A stretch of DNA of 64,000 nucleotides, taken from assembly GCA_022813675.1 (NCBI GenBank), contig CP063375.1:942001-1006000 (forward strand). The letters run 5' to 3'. The position numbers and the translations under genes are program-made. The notes below the pieces were generated by a model that was not told the origin of the DNA, did no database searches, and saw only the letters and a program-made list of their open reading frames with translations. Shown here piece after piece: positions 36,709 to 44,474 of the stretch (positions are counted from its first letter, which is position 1; each line of letters begins with the position of its first letter). The DNA is from Deferribacteraceae bacterium V6Fe1 (GTDB lineage Bacteria > Chrysiogenota > Deferribacteres > Deferribacterales > Deferrivibrionaceae).

Positions 36709-38175
36709 CTGCCGTCACCCCATTTTTTGCACCCTTATGCCACGAGTACACTTTTCTTCCTTTTCATATTTCCTAAGCCATTAATAGTCTGTCTCTTTTC
36801 CCCTAACTCCAAATAAAAACTTATCTTAAAAAAGCTAACCATATCAGACTCATAAATTTTTTTCCTAAAATCAAATAGCTTTTTCTCCAGCAATAACAGT
36901 AAATTTCTTATCCCGTCAGAAATACGATAATAAATAAACCTACACACAACCCTACCTTTCCTATTGACCTTTTCCCGTTTAGACATCCTATCCAACATTT
37001 TTGCAGCAATCGTATCAGACTCCACCTGACTTAATACATTCCAACAAAATGAAACTATCGACAATATCGTCTTAAGTGACTCAAATCTCCTCACAAGGCA
37101 TTTCTCCATTCCAAACTGTTGCTTCATAAATCTATAACTCTCTTCAATACGCCACCTCTTAAAGTATGACTTAATAATAAAATATACTTCCTTACTCTTA
37201 CTCATATGACCATTACAAAGAAAATATAACATATTCTTATCTCTACTACATTTAACACTGACAACGGTAACGGCCATACCTTTATAAAAACACTGGGCAT
37301 AACCGTAAGAAATACCGCCATTCTTGTAACGCCTGTTAATATAATTCTCACAAAGTTCCGATACCGACACACCTTTACCCTTATAATCTACATGTCTTAC
37401 ACCTACACTCCTTACAATAAAATTTAATCCATGCCGAAGAAGATATCTTAAAATAATTCCACGATCGTAACCACGGTCAAACAAAAATAAGCCTTTAGAA
37501 ATATACTTATCCCTCAACATATCAAGCATCTTAAATGTCTCCGAATTCTCACTTGTAAACTCATTAGAATTGCTGCTGTATACATCAAGATACAGTGAAA
37601 ATGTCCTCCCTGATAATGGGCTATAGCATACTGCATGATTTAAATGATAGCCTGGAGAAATACGACCACTACTACCATCCCTCACATTAGATATTAGCTC
37701 AAAGCTCTTACCATATGAATGGCTCAAATCTCCACCGTCAATTGATATTAATAATTTATCTTCTGACTTAGTCTCTTCGTATACATAATCAATATTATAA
37801 ACATTAGAAATAAAACCCAAATTCGAATAAGAAAATGTATTCCTTTGCAGTCGCTTAAGTGTATGTTTCACTCCGCTTTTTTCATTGAGATAGCCTGATA
37901 TTTGCGTAAGGTTCAAACTCTTGGTTGCAAAACATCCGGATAACATCTCAAGCAAATACTTTTGTTGGGGCTTTGTAATATAATCATGAAGATTTCTTGT
38001 GATGTTAAGCATTTTTTCCTTCACATTTTTAGCAATTTCACCTATCATAAACTGCCTCCATTTTGTTGTTATTGTTGCTTTTTTTGGTAAAAATAACATA
38101 CAACATTTTGGAGGCATTATCAATCGTAAATAACTGTCAAATATAACTTCTTATATAAAAATGGGGTGATAGCAG
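36709..38175 (-). mobile_element. IS4-type insertion sequence, copy 2
   Basis: About 1467 bp with ends CTGCCGTCACCCCATTTTT and, from the other side, CTGCTATCACCCCATTTTT, the same termini as copy 1. The target duplication is GATTATAC (8 bp) or GGATTATAC (9 bp), depending on one ambiguous G at the right end. It is inserted in the AAA-ATPase/PD-(D/E)XK gene in the same orientation as that gene. Confidence 0.9.
36735..38048 (-). CDS. IS4-family DDE transposase, copy 2
   Basis: Full-length 437-residue homologue of the transposase at 32.7 kb, with the same DDE landmarks (LISIDGGDL, FLFDRGYDRG, RWRIEESYRFMKQQFGMEK). The two differ at many positions through the whole length, so they are sister elements, not a recent duplication. 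Start chosen at the ATG after GGAGGCAGTTT, as in copy 1. Frame intact. Confidence 0.92.
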   Translation of the reverse strand: MIGEIAKNVKEKMLNITRNLHDYITKPQQKYLLEMLSGCFATKSLNLTQISGYLNEKSGVKHTLKRLQRNTFSYSNLGFISNVYNIDYVYEETKSEDKLLISIDGGDLSHSYGKSFELISNVRDGSSGRISPGYHLNHAVCYSPLSGRTFSLYLDVYSSNSNEFTSENSETFKMLDMLRDKYISKGLFLFDRGYDRGIILRYLLRHGLNFIVRSVGVRHVDYKGKGVSVSELCENYINRRYKNGGISYGYAQCFYKGMAVTVVSVKCSRDKNMLYFLCNGHMSKSKEVYFIIKSYFKRWRIEESYRFMKQQFGMEKCLVRRFESLKTILSIVSFCWNVLSQVESDTIAAKMLDRMSKREKVNRKGRVVCRFIYYRISDGIRNLLLLLEKKLFDFRKKIYESDMVSFFKISFYLELGEKRQTINGLGNMKRKKSVLVA

Positions 38176-38962
38176 GATTATACACATTATCTTTTAAAAA
38201 ATTATAACCATTATACCATTTTTTTACCTTCTCCAAATCCACATCTTTAAAATAAGGCATAAATGAGGTTTCTATATCTTTTTGAGTATAGCCGCAGATA
38301 TTGCCATATTTCGGATTGAGGGAGATATCCGTGAGCATATTGAGACCGCTAAAGATAGATGCCTTGGAAAATTTGCTCACGCCTGTCAAAAATGCAAATT
38401 TGATATAGGCATCTACACCTTTTAAAACAGAATATAAACCTTTTATATATTCCCGATGCTCTTTTGCTTGCTCAATATTATCTAATACATCTAAGATAGG
38501 TTTGTCATACTCATCTATTAATACGACTACTTTTTGATTATATTTTTCTGAGGCTTTTTGAATAAGCTCTTCAAAACAAATAGATAGGTTATTTTTCTCT
38601 TCACAATTTATTTTGAGCCTTTCTTGATTATCTTTTAAAGATTTTCTTACCCTTTCTTTCAAAGACTGTAGGGACAAAAGATCTCCTCTGAAATCTATAT
38701 GTATTACCGGGTATTTTTCATCCCAATTCCACTTGTCATAAATATACAGACCTTCAAAAAGCTTTTTGTCGCCTTCAAATAATTCTTTTAATGTATCAAG
38801 AAATAAAGATTTACCAAATCTGCGAGGACGGGATAGGAAAACATATTTGTATTCTTGAGTTAGTTTATAAGCTTCTTCAGTTTTATCAATATAAATGTAG
38901 TCCCCTTCAATTATTTCACTAAAGGTTTGAATCCCTATAGGGAGCTTTTTTAATTTTTGCAT
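38176..38962 (-). pseudogene. 5' half of IS-split AAA-ATPase/PD-(D/E)XK gene
   Basis: N-terminal ATPase-like part: IGIQTFSEIIEGDYIYIDKT, Walker A-like SRPRRFGKSLFLDTL, Walker B-like KVVVLIDEYDKPILD, and the GYNF.....YNP motif at which the IS entered. The truncated frame continues about 20 residues into the IS (to 38120). GGAGA lies eight bases before the ATG. Without its nuclease-like end the product is probably inactive. Confidence 0.88.
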
Positions 38963-39045
38963 AATTGTCTCCGCAGTAAATAATGCTTCTTTTCACAAAA
39001 TATAAGTGAAAATATTGAATTAGGCAAGGGGGATGCTCGCGGAGT

Positions 39046-39224
39046 TAGGAATTATGGACTTTGGATTATGGATTTTAAATGATAATGTTAGTCTTACGGG
39101 CTTGTAAAGATTGTTAGCAGTCAAAATAAACAATATGCTTATAACTTGCTTAGCACTTAATACTTAACACTTATCACTAACGTAGAACGTAGAACGTAGA
39201 ACCTTGAACATTGAACGTAGAACT
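39046..39224 (+). repeat. two heptamer tracts in the gap before the ComEA gene
   Basis: TGGACTT, TGGATTA, TGGATTT at about 39055-39078, then from 39144 TTAGCAC, TTAATAC, TTAACAC, TTATCAC, TAACGTA, GAACGTA, GAACGTA, GAACCTT, GAACATT, GAACGTA. The gap 38963-39249 holds nothing else that I recognise. Confidence 0.75.
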
Positions 39225-39249
39225 ATTATACCTGGGGGCTGTTTTTATT

Positions 39250-39510
39250 TTAGTTGCAATCAGCTCCTACGCAAATACTATCTTTGTTATTCTCTATAAA
39301 TTTATCCCCGATTCCTTTTACATTTTTTAATTCGTCAATAGACGCAAAAGGTTTTACTTTTCTTGCTTCAATTATCATTTCGGCCTTTTTCTCTCCAAGC
39401 CCTTTTAACTGCACCAGCTCTTCTTTAGATGCGGTATTTATATTTATTTTTGCCAAAGCAAAACTTGTGATAAGTATTACAAAAAGTATTATTAATATAA
39501 GATTTTTCAT
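39250..39510 (-). CDS. ComEA-like exported helix-hairpin-helix protein
   Basis: An 86-residue protein with a signal peptide (MKNLILIILFVILITSFALA) and a double helix-hairpin-helix domain: ININTASKEELVQLKGLGEKKAEMIIEAR, then IDELKNVKGIGDKFIE. This is the DNA-binding module of ComEA, which binds incoming DNA in the periplasm during transformation. Small stand-alone forms like this are common. AGGAGG precedes the ATG. A role in DNA uptake is likely but no other competence gene is in the window. Confidence 0.85.
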   Translation of the reverse strand: MKNLILIILFVILITSFALAKININTASKEELVQLKGLGEKKAEMIIEARKVKPFASIDELKNVKGIGDKFIENNKDSICVGADCN

Positions 39511-39660
39511 TCAAACCTCCTACACATTAGCCCCCATTGGTAAAATTCAATCATAAAGAATCTTATTTTTCAAATAAAAGTTAAAATATTTGACGAATTG
39601 TCATTCATTTTTTAGTGGTGCATAATGCGGGAAGTGGAAAACGTGTAAACGTTATGCTAC

Positions 39661-39699
39661 CGTGAACTGAATCACGAATCACGGACTGAGAATCACGGC
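39661..39699 (+). repeat. heptamer tract upstream of yefM
   Basis: GAATCAC, GAATCAC, GGACTGA, GAATCAC preceded by CGTGAAC: the same style of drifting 7-bp units, ending nine bases before the yefM -35 box. Confidence 0.6.
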
Positions 39700-39707
39700 T
39701 TTTTATA

Positions 39708-39741
39708 TTGACATTTAGGAAGTTGTACAATATTGTGTACA
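39708..39741 (+). promoter_or_regulatory. yefM-yoeB promoter with twin TGTACA operator
   Basis: TTGACA, 17-base spacer, TATTGT. Two TGTACA hexamers (39724-39729 and 39736-39741) flank the -10 box 12 bases apart centre to centre. The E. coli yefM-yoeB operator also has palindromes with TGTACA cores, so YefM/YefM-YoeB autorepression here is likely. Confidence 0.8.
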
Positions 39742-39765
39742 TATATAGGTTTTAGAGGTGTATTT

Positions 39766-40020
39766 ATGGAAACAATCTTTTATTCAAAAGCCAGAGAAAA
39801 ACTTGCTGAGCTAATGGATAAAGTCTCAACAGATCATGTGCCCATTACCATTGTTCGCCGGAATAAAGGGAATGTTGTACTGATTTCTGAAGAAGACCTG
39901 CGTTCGTATGAAGAGACTGCATATTTGTTAAAAAGTATTACAAATGCTAGTAGACTTCATGAGTCAGCTCAGGAATTGTCTGAAGGCAAAGGGTATAAAA
40001 AACAATTAATTGAAGATTAG
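39766..40020 (+). CDS. yefM: antitoxin YefM (Phd/YefM family)
   Basis: An 84-residue antitoxin with the N-terminal DNA-binding Phd/YefM fold (METIFYSKAREKLAELMDKV, then VPITIVRRNKGNVVLISEEDLRSYEET) and a charged, probably disordered tail that would neutralise YoeB. I use the ATG at 39766 after AGAGGTG; the open frame extends 33 bases into the promoter, which rules out the longer version. The stop directly abuts the yoeB ATG. Confidence 0.92.
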   Translation: METIFYSKAREKLAELMDKVSTDHVPITIVRRNKGNVVLISEEDLRSYEETAYLLKSITNASRLHESAQELSEGKGYKKQLIED

Positions 40021-40275
40021 ATGGATATTATTTTTTCATCAAATGCATGGGAAGATTATCTCTATTGGCAGGAAAATGATAAAAAGATATTGCGAAAGAT
40101 TAACGAGCTCATAAAGGCAATTGAACGAGAACCTTTCCAAGGCCTTGGAAGCCCTGAACCGCTCAAGTTTCAATTATCCGGTTATTGGTCAAGAAGGATA
40201 AATTTGGAGCATAGGCTTGTTTACACTGTTAAAGATGATAAGATACTAATTCTCCAATGTAGGTACCACTATTGA
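40021..40275 (+). CDS. yoeB: toxin YoeB (RelE-superfamily mRNA interferase)
   Basis: An 84-residue toxin that cuts mRNA in the ribosomal A site. The sequence carries the YoeB pattern: DIIFSSNAWEDYLYWQENDKKILRKINELI, PFQGLGSPEPLKFQLSGYWSRRINLEHRLVYTV and the C-terminal CRYHY containing the catalytic-type His-Tyr. Starts immediately after the yefM stop, so the pair is translated together. Confidence 0.95.
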   Translation: MDIIFSSNAWEDYLYWQENDKKILRKINELIKAIEREPFQGLGSPEPLKFQLSGYWSRRINLEHRLVYTVKDDKILILQCRYHY

Positions 40276-40568
40276 AAGGGAACTAAAAAGTAAAGTCTGC
40301 CAGTTGGATGATATCCTCAAAAATTAGACTTACGGATCACGCAATTTTCCATTTGACATTTCTAATATTTTTCATTATATAGCTCACTGTTACATTGATT
40401 GGGACATAATTTTACAAGTTATTTAATGTCCCGGGTAGTTATTAAATACACATACACAATTAACTTACAGTTCGGTTGCAATCTATGCGGTAGTAGTGTA
40501 TACTGCCATCAACATTGTTCTAAGAGCCAATTAAAACGGGTGGCCTCGGCGGTAGCGTGACGACGAAC
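40276..40568 (+). other. non-coding gap after yoeB
   Basis: No gene is visible in these 290 bases. The only structure I see is GGGACAT...ATGTCCC (40401-40432) with an 18-base loop, too loose for a terminator call. The stretch 40520-40565 is GC-richer than its surroundings. Confidence 0.4.
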
Positions 40569-40603
40569 TGTTCAAAGTTCGGCGTTCAATGTTCAACGTT
40601 AGG
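40569..40603 (+). repeat. left heptamer flank of the four-helix gene at 40.6 kb
   Basis: CTGTTCA, AAGTTCG, GCGTTCA, ATGTTCA, ACGTTAG. It reads as the reverse complement of the tract that follows the gene at 40995, forming an inverted flank around the open reading frame. Confidence 0.75.
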
Positions 40604-40636
40604 GTTTTTAATTTCGATTTTCAAGGTTAAAAGGAT

Positions 40637-41002
40637 ATGAGGATTGAAAGGTTTGAAGATATTGATGCATGGAAAGAGGGAAGGGAGCTTGTGAAAGTAA
40701 TTTACGAGTGTTTTAAAGATAATAAAGATTATAATTTTAAGGATCAAATTCAAAGAGCGGCTATTTCTATAATGTCAAATATTGCAGAAGGTTTTGATAG
40801 AGGTTCTAATAAAGAATTTATTCAATTTTTTGTGATTGCTCGAGCTTCAGCTTCTGAAGTGAGAAGTTTATGTTATGTAGCATTAGATAATGAATATATA
40901 TCAGAACAAATGTTTGAAGATTTAAAAGAAAGGTGTTTAAAAATAAATAGTCTAATAAATGGTTTTATTCGTTATTTAAAAAACTCTAACAGACAACGTT
41001 GA
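40637..41002 (+). CDS. four-helix bundle protein (S23/IVS type), copy A
   Basis: A 121-residue member of the TIGR02436 four-helix family: FEDIDAWKEGRELVKVIYE, DQIQRAAISIMSNIAEGFDRGSNKEFIQFF, ASASEVRSLCYVALD. These proteins were first known from 23S rRNA intervening sequences and resemble Avd of diversity-generating retroelements; no rRNA or reverse transcriptase is nearby. The last codons (SNRQR) already lie in the right-hand repeat tract. Inverted heptamer tracts flank it. A nearly identical copy, frameshifted at the end, is at 63.6 kb. Confidence 0.9.
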   Translation: MRIERFEDIDAWKEGRELVKVIYECFKDNKDYNFKDQIQRAAISIMSNIAEGFDRGSNKEFIQFFVIARASASEVRSLCYVALDNEYISEQMFEDLKERCLKINSLINGFIRYLKNSNRQR

Positions 41003-41112
41003 ACTTTGAACGTAGAACGTAGAACGTAGAACTTAGAACTTAGAAAGTTGAACTTAGAACCTTGAACGTAGAACGTAGAACATAGAACATTGAACCTTGA
41101 ACCTTGAACTTT
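40995..41112 (+). repeat. right heptamer flank, about 17 units
   Basis: The longest tract: GTTGAAC, TTTGAAC, GTAGAAC (three), TTAGAAC, TTAGAAA, GTTGAAC, TTAGAAC, CTTGAAC, GTAGAAC (two), ATAGAAC, ATTGAAC, CTTGAAC, CTTGAAC. The first base pairs of each unit vary while GAAC is constant. It ends just before the manC ribosome site. Confidence 0.85.
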
Positions 41113-41126
41113 TCACGGAGGTTAAA

Positions 41127-42575
41127 ATGCTAAACCTAATCTTATCCGGTGGCAGTGGGACGAGGCTGTGGCCTTTGAGCAGGCGGCTGATGCCCAAACA
41201 GTTTTTAAAGCTTTTTGATGACAAGTCACTGTTTCAGTTGACTGTTGAGAGAAATATAAAAGTGTGCGAAAAATTTTTGGTGATTTCAAACGAAGAGCAA
41301 TATTTTTTGGCATTGGATCAGATAGAAGAGCAAGCATCACTTAATATACAAAATTCAACATTTAACATTAGCAATGCAAAATTCATCCTTGAGCCTTTTG
41401 GCAGAAACACTGCCGGTGCAATCGCCTTCGGTGCATTTCATTGCGACGAAGATGAAATACTTTTTGTGACTCCAAGCGACCATTTGATAAAAGATGAAAA
41501 TAGATATATCGAAGCCATAAATAAAGCCAAAGCTTTGGCAGAGCAAGACTATCTTGTGACATTTGGCATTACTCCGGACTGCCCAAATACAGGGTATGGG
41601 TATATTCAAGCAAAGCCTGAATTAAATGATAAATTGGGAATTTTGAATGTTGAATTATTTCACGAAAAACCAGACTTAGATACAGCAATCAAATATTTAG
41701 AAGAAAATTCAAAATTTAACAATCAGTATTCAGTATTGTTTTTGTGGAATAGCGGTATGTTTATGTTTAAAGCGGGTGTCTATCTTGAAGAGCTCCAAAA
41801 ATATGCTCCCGAAGTATACGAATCAAGTAAATTGGCTTATGAAAATGCAAAAAAGATAAATGGCAATCAGCTTAGGATATTAGACAGATATATGGAAAAG
41901 ATTCCAAATATCAGCATAGACTATGCTGTCATGGAAAAGAGCGATAAGATAAAGGCAATCCCAGGTCAGTTTGAATGGAGCGATGTCGGCAGTTTTGACA
42001 GTCTAATAGAAAATATCGATATAAAAAGTAACGAGCTTACCACTGAGGTAGATAGTAAAAATAATTTTTATTATACTGATAATAATAAAAAGGTAATCTC
42101 TACGATTGGCCTTGAGGGTTATATCGTTATTGATACAAATGATGCACTTTTAATAGCTAAAAAAGGACAAACCCAAAAAGTAAAAAATATTGTTGAAAAA
42201 CTTAAAATTCAAAATTCAAAATTAATAATTGAACATAGCAAAGTAAATCGCCCTTGGGGCACATATGAAGTATTGATAGATGAAGAAAAATATAAGATAA
42301 AAAGGATTATGGTAAAGCCTGGCAAGAGATTGTCTTTGCAAAAGCACTTTCATAGAAATGAGCACTGGATAGTGGTAAGTGGCACCGCAGAGGTGCAAGT
42401 GGGGGATAAAACATTTCTTGTAAGACCTAATGAAAGTACGTATATAAAGATGGGCGAAGTACACAGACTAGGTAACCCAGGCCATATGCCGGTAATACTT
42501 ATCGAAGCTCAAGTGGGTGAATATACTGGTGAGGATGATATAGTTAGGATTGAGGATGATTTTGAGAGGGATTAA
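41127..42575 (+). CDS. manC: mannose-1-phosphate guanylyltransferase / mannose-6-phosphate isomerase
   Basis: Makes GDP-mannose from mannose-1-phosphate and GTP; the C-terminal cupin isomerises fructose-6-phosphate. N-terminal LILSGGSGTRLWPLSRRLMPKQFLKL, ILEPFGRNTAGAIAFGA, FVTPSDHLIKD and WNSGMFMFKA; C-terminal RPWGTYEVL, KRIMVKPGKRLSLQKHFHRNEHWIVVSGTA. The ATG at 41127 has CGGAGG upstream. Three peptides coded by ATTCAA-type heptamers interrupt conserved blocks (before ILEPFGRN, before WNSGMF, before NRPWGTYE). All keep the frame, so the enzyme may still work. Confidence 0.93.
   Translation: MLNLILSGGSGTRLWPLSRRLMPKQFLKLFDDKSLFQLTVERNIKVCEKFLVISNEEQYFLALDQIEEQASLNIQNSTFNISNAKFILEPFGRNTAGAIAFGAFHCDEDEILFVTPSDHLIKDENRYIEAINKAKALAEQDYLVTFGITPDCPNTGYGYIQAKPELNDKLGILNVELFHEKPDLDTAIKYLEENSKFNNQYSVLFLWNSGMFMFKAGVYLEELQKYAPEVYESSKLAYENAKKINGNQLRILDRYMEKIPNISIDYAVMEKSDKIKAIPGQFEWSDVGSFDSLIENIDIKSNELTTEVDSKNNFYYTDNNKKVISTIGLEGYIVIDTNDALLIAKKGQTQKVKNIVEKLKIQNSKLIIEHSKVNRPWGTYEVLIDEEKYKIKRIMVKPGKRLSLQKHFHRNEHWIVVSGTAEVQVGDKTFLVRPNESTYIKMGEVHRLGNPGHMPVILIEAQVGEYTGEDDIVRIEDDFERD
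41340..41374 (+). repeat. in-frame heptamer insertion 1 in manC
   Basis: Codes SLNIQNSTFNISNAK directly before the conserved FILEPFGRNTA. Units are variants of ATTCAAC/ATTTAAC. Confidence 0.7.
41704..41739 (+). repeat. in-frame heptamer insertion 2 in manC
   Basis: Codes ENSKFNNQYSVLF just before WNSGMFMF, where the family normally has a short Y-x-W-type linker. Units AATTCAA, AATTTAA, then CAGTATT twice. Confidence 0.55.
42201..42237 (+). repeat. in-frame heptamer insertion 3 in manC
   Basis: Codes LKIQNSKLIIEHSK in the linker between the transferase and cupin domains, directly before NRPWGTYE. Units AATTCAA, AATTCAA, AATTAAT, AATTGAA. Confidence 0.7.
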
Positions 42576-42591
42576 CTTAATTGTAACTGTT

Positions 42592-42626
42592 GGATTATGA
42601 GTTATAAATTATGAATGATGAATTGG
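42592..42626 (+). repeat. heptamer tract between manC and gmm
   Basis: GGATTAT, GAGTTAT, AAATTAT, GAATGAT, GAATTGG: five drifting 7-bp units in the 143-base gap. Confidence 0.6.
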
Positions 42627-42719
42627 TCTTTTATGTTGATTTAGGTGTTGGACTGTTTTATATGTTGAAAACAGCTTTTTGCAAAGTTAAAATTTTAGGA
42701 AATTTTACTAAAATTCACA

Positions 42720-43178
42720 ATGATGAGTAAGTTGAGTTTGGATATTTTTAAACTTGTTGTACAAAACTCTCCGTTAGTCTCGATAGACTTTTTGGTGGTG
42801 AACAATAACAGATACTTGTTAGGTAAAAGAAAAAATCCACCGGCAAATGGTTTTTACTTTACAGTCGGCGGGAGAATATTTAAAAATGAAAAAATTGAAG
42901 ATGCACAAAGGCGTATTTTGAAAGAAGAATTGAATATAAATGATGAAATAACATCGAGGAGTAAATTTTTAGGTGTTTTTGAACATTTTTATGATGATAG
43001 TATTTTTGGTAATAATATTAGTACACATTATGTAAATTTGGCTTATTTAGTTGGGATTAAAATACCGGATAATTTACCAGATGTTCAACATAGTGAATAT
43101 GTTTGGTTTACTAAAGATGAGATAATGAAAAATGAAAAAATACATAATTATGTAAAATTATATTTTGAGAGGGTTTAA
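42720..43178 (+). CDS. gmm: GDP-mannose mannosyl hydrolase (Nudix)
   Basis: Nudix-family enzyme that hydrolyses GDP-mannose or GDP-glucose to GDP and sugar, tuning GDP-mannose levels for fucose synthesis. Diagnostic for this subfamily: VSIDFLVVNNNRYLLGKRKNPPANGFYFTVGGRI, with the modified Nudix box lacking the usual Glu pair (AQRRILKEELN). M2 at 42723 is an equally good start. Its stop directly precedes gmd, the usual gmm-gmd-fcl order. Confidence 0.88.
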   Translation: MMSKLSLDIFKLVVQNSPLVSIDFLVVNNNRYLLGKRKNPPANGFYFTVGGRIFKNEKIEDAQRRILKEELNINDEITSRSKFLGVFEHFYDDSIFGNNISTHYVNLAYLVGIKIPDNLPDVQHSEYVWFTKDEIMKNEKIHNYVKLYFERV

Positions 43179-44363
43179 ATGTCAAAGAAGATAGCTTTAA
43201 TAACAGGGATTACAGGTCAGGATGGTTCATATTTGGCCGAATATTTACTTTCGAAAGGCTATGAGGTTCACGGAATTAAAAGAAGGACTTCACTTTTTAA
43301 TACAGAAAGAATAGACCATTTGTACAAAGACCCTCATGAGGAGAAGACCAATTTTTATCTTCACTATGGTGATTTGACCGATAGCTTAAATGTGACAAGT
43401 GTGGTTCAAAAGGTCAAGCCTGATGAGATTTATAATCTTGCGGCTCAGTCTCATGTGGCAGTAAGCTTTGAACAGCCTGAATATACCGCCCAGATTGATG
43501 CCGTGGGCACATTAAGAGTATTGGAAGCAGTAAGACTGTTAGGGTTAGCTGAAAAAACAAAAATTTACCAAGCATCCACATCTGAGCTTTATGGTAAAGT
43601 ACAGGCAATTCCACAAAATGAAAAGACACCCTTTTATCCTCGCAGTCCATATGGTGCAGCAAAGATATATGCTTACTGGATTACAGTAAACTATAGAGAA
43701 TCTTACAATATGTTTGCATGCAATGGGATTCTTTTTAATCATGAATCACCTGTAAGGGGTGAGACATTTGTTACAAGAAAAATCACACGAGGCTTATCTA
43801 GAATATTTCTTGGTCTTGATAAAAAAATATACCTTGGCAACCTCAATGCCAAAAGGGATTGGGGGCATGCGGAAGATTTTGTAAAAGGGATGTATTTGAT
43901 ACTACAGCAGCCTGAGCCGGATGACTTTGTATTGGCAACAGGTAAGACTACAGAGATAAGAGAATTTGTAAGGAAATGCTGTGAAAAATTAGGGTGTAAC
44001 ATAGAGTTTACTGGCAGCGGAGTTGATGAAAAAGGAATATTAAATAATGTTGAATTTTCTATGTTGAATGATAAATTAAAAGAAATTAGAGTGAATGAAC
44101 AAATAATTCAACATTTAACATTAAAAATTAAAAATTTAATTGGCAAGCCAATTGTTGAAGTTGACCCAAGATATTTCAGGCCTGCGGAGGTTGACATACT
44201 CCTTGGCGATGCTACTAAAGCCAAAGAAAAGTTAGGTTGGGAGCCAAAGAAAACCCTCGACGATTTAATTAATGATATGCTCAAATATGACCTTGAAAAG
44301 AGCTACAGAGAGCTAGTGTTGAAGCAGCATGGATTTGATATTCAGGGAAGCTGTGGGGTGTGA
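43179..44363 (+). CDS. gmd: GDP-mannose 4,6-dehydratase
   Basis: First step from GDP-mannose to GDP-L-fucose (or GDP-rhamnose/perosamine). SDR motif [17 protein letters not shown], then [42 protein letters not shown], catalytic STSELYGK with [12 protein letters not shown], and [19 protein letters not shown]. It is about 35 residues longer than usual because a palindromic repeat insertion splits the segment between DEKGI and [15 protein letters not shown]. That loop lies close to the tetramer contact region, so effect on activity should be tested. Confidence 0.94.
   Translation: MSKKIALITGITGQDGSYLAEYLLSKGYEVHGIKRRTSLFNTERIDHLYKDPHEEKTNFYLHYGDLTDSLNVTSVVQKVKPDEIYNLAAQSHVAVSFEQPEYTAQIDAVGTLRVLEAVRLLGLAEKTKIYQASTSELYGKVQAIPQNEKTPFYPRSPYGAAKIYAYWITVNYRESYNMFACNGILFNHESPVRGETFVTRKITRGLSRIFLGLDKKIYLGNLNAKRDWGHAEDFVKGMYLILQQPEPDDFVLATGKTTEIREFVRKCCEKLGCNIEFTGSGVDEKGILNNVEFSMLNDKLKEIRVNEQIIQHLTLKIKNLIGKPIVEVDPRYFRPAEVDILLGDATKAKEKLGWEPKKTLDDLINDMLKYDLEKSYRELVLKQHGFDIQGSCGV
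44041..44150 (+). repeat. palindromic heptamer insertion inside gmd
   Basis: Left arm holds AATGTTGAAT and ATGTTGAATGA (44045-44071), right arm ATAATTCAACATTTAACATT (44103-44124), with a spacer of about 30 bases. The insertion keeps frame and adds about 35 residues. Because the left arm is in the orientation that would give TGA in frame if perfect, it survives only as partial units. Confidence 0.7.
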
Positions 44364-44470
44364 AGAGGTGAGTAGAGGTTAATAAGCGTTAGTAGGGGTT
44401 AATAGGGGTTAGTAAGGGTTAATAGGGGTTAGTAAGGGTGAGTAGGGGTGATTAGGGGTAGTGTGGGGTG
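44364..44470 (+). repeat. left repeat flank of the four-helix gene at 44.5 kb
   Basis: About nine units of 10 bases: AGTAGGGGTT, AATAGGGGTT, AGTAAGGGTT and variants. This is a different unit length from the heptamers but takes the same place, directly before a four-helix gene. AACCTCTACA-type units (the opposite strand sense) lie at the other end. Confidence 0.8.
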
Positions 44471-44474
44471 CAAA

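Noticed and set aside
40401-40432. Terminator or small RNA hairpin after yoeB
   Set aside because: The GGGACAT/ATGTCCC arms have an 18-base loop and no T-run; too weak to call.
40995-41112. CRISPR array
   Set aside because: The units are 7 bases, contiguous and drifting, with no fixed 25-40 base repeat, no spacers and no cas genes in the window.
41097-41126. Upstream extension of manC through the repeat
   Set aside because: The ten added residues are read from heptamer repeat, while the inner ATG has a strong ribosome site and matches the family start.
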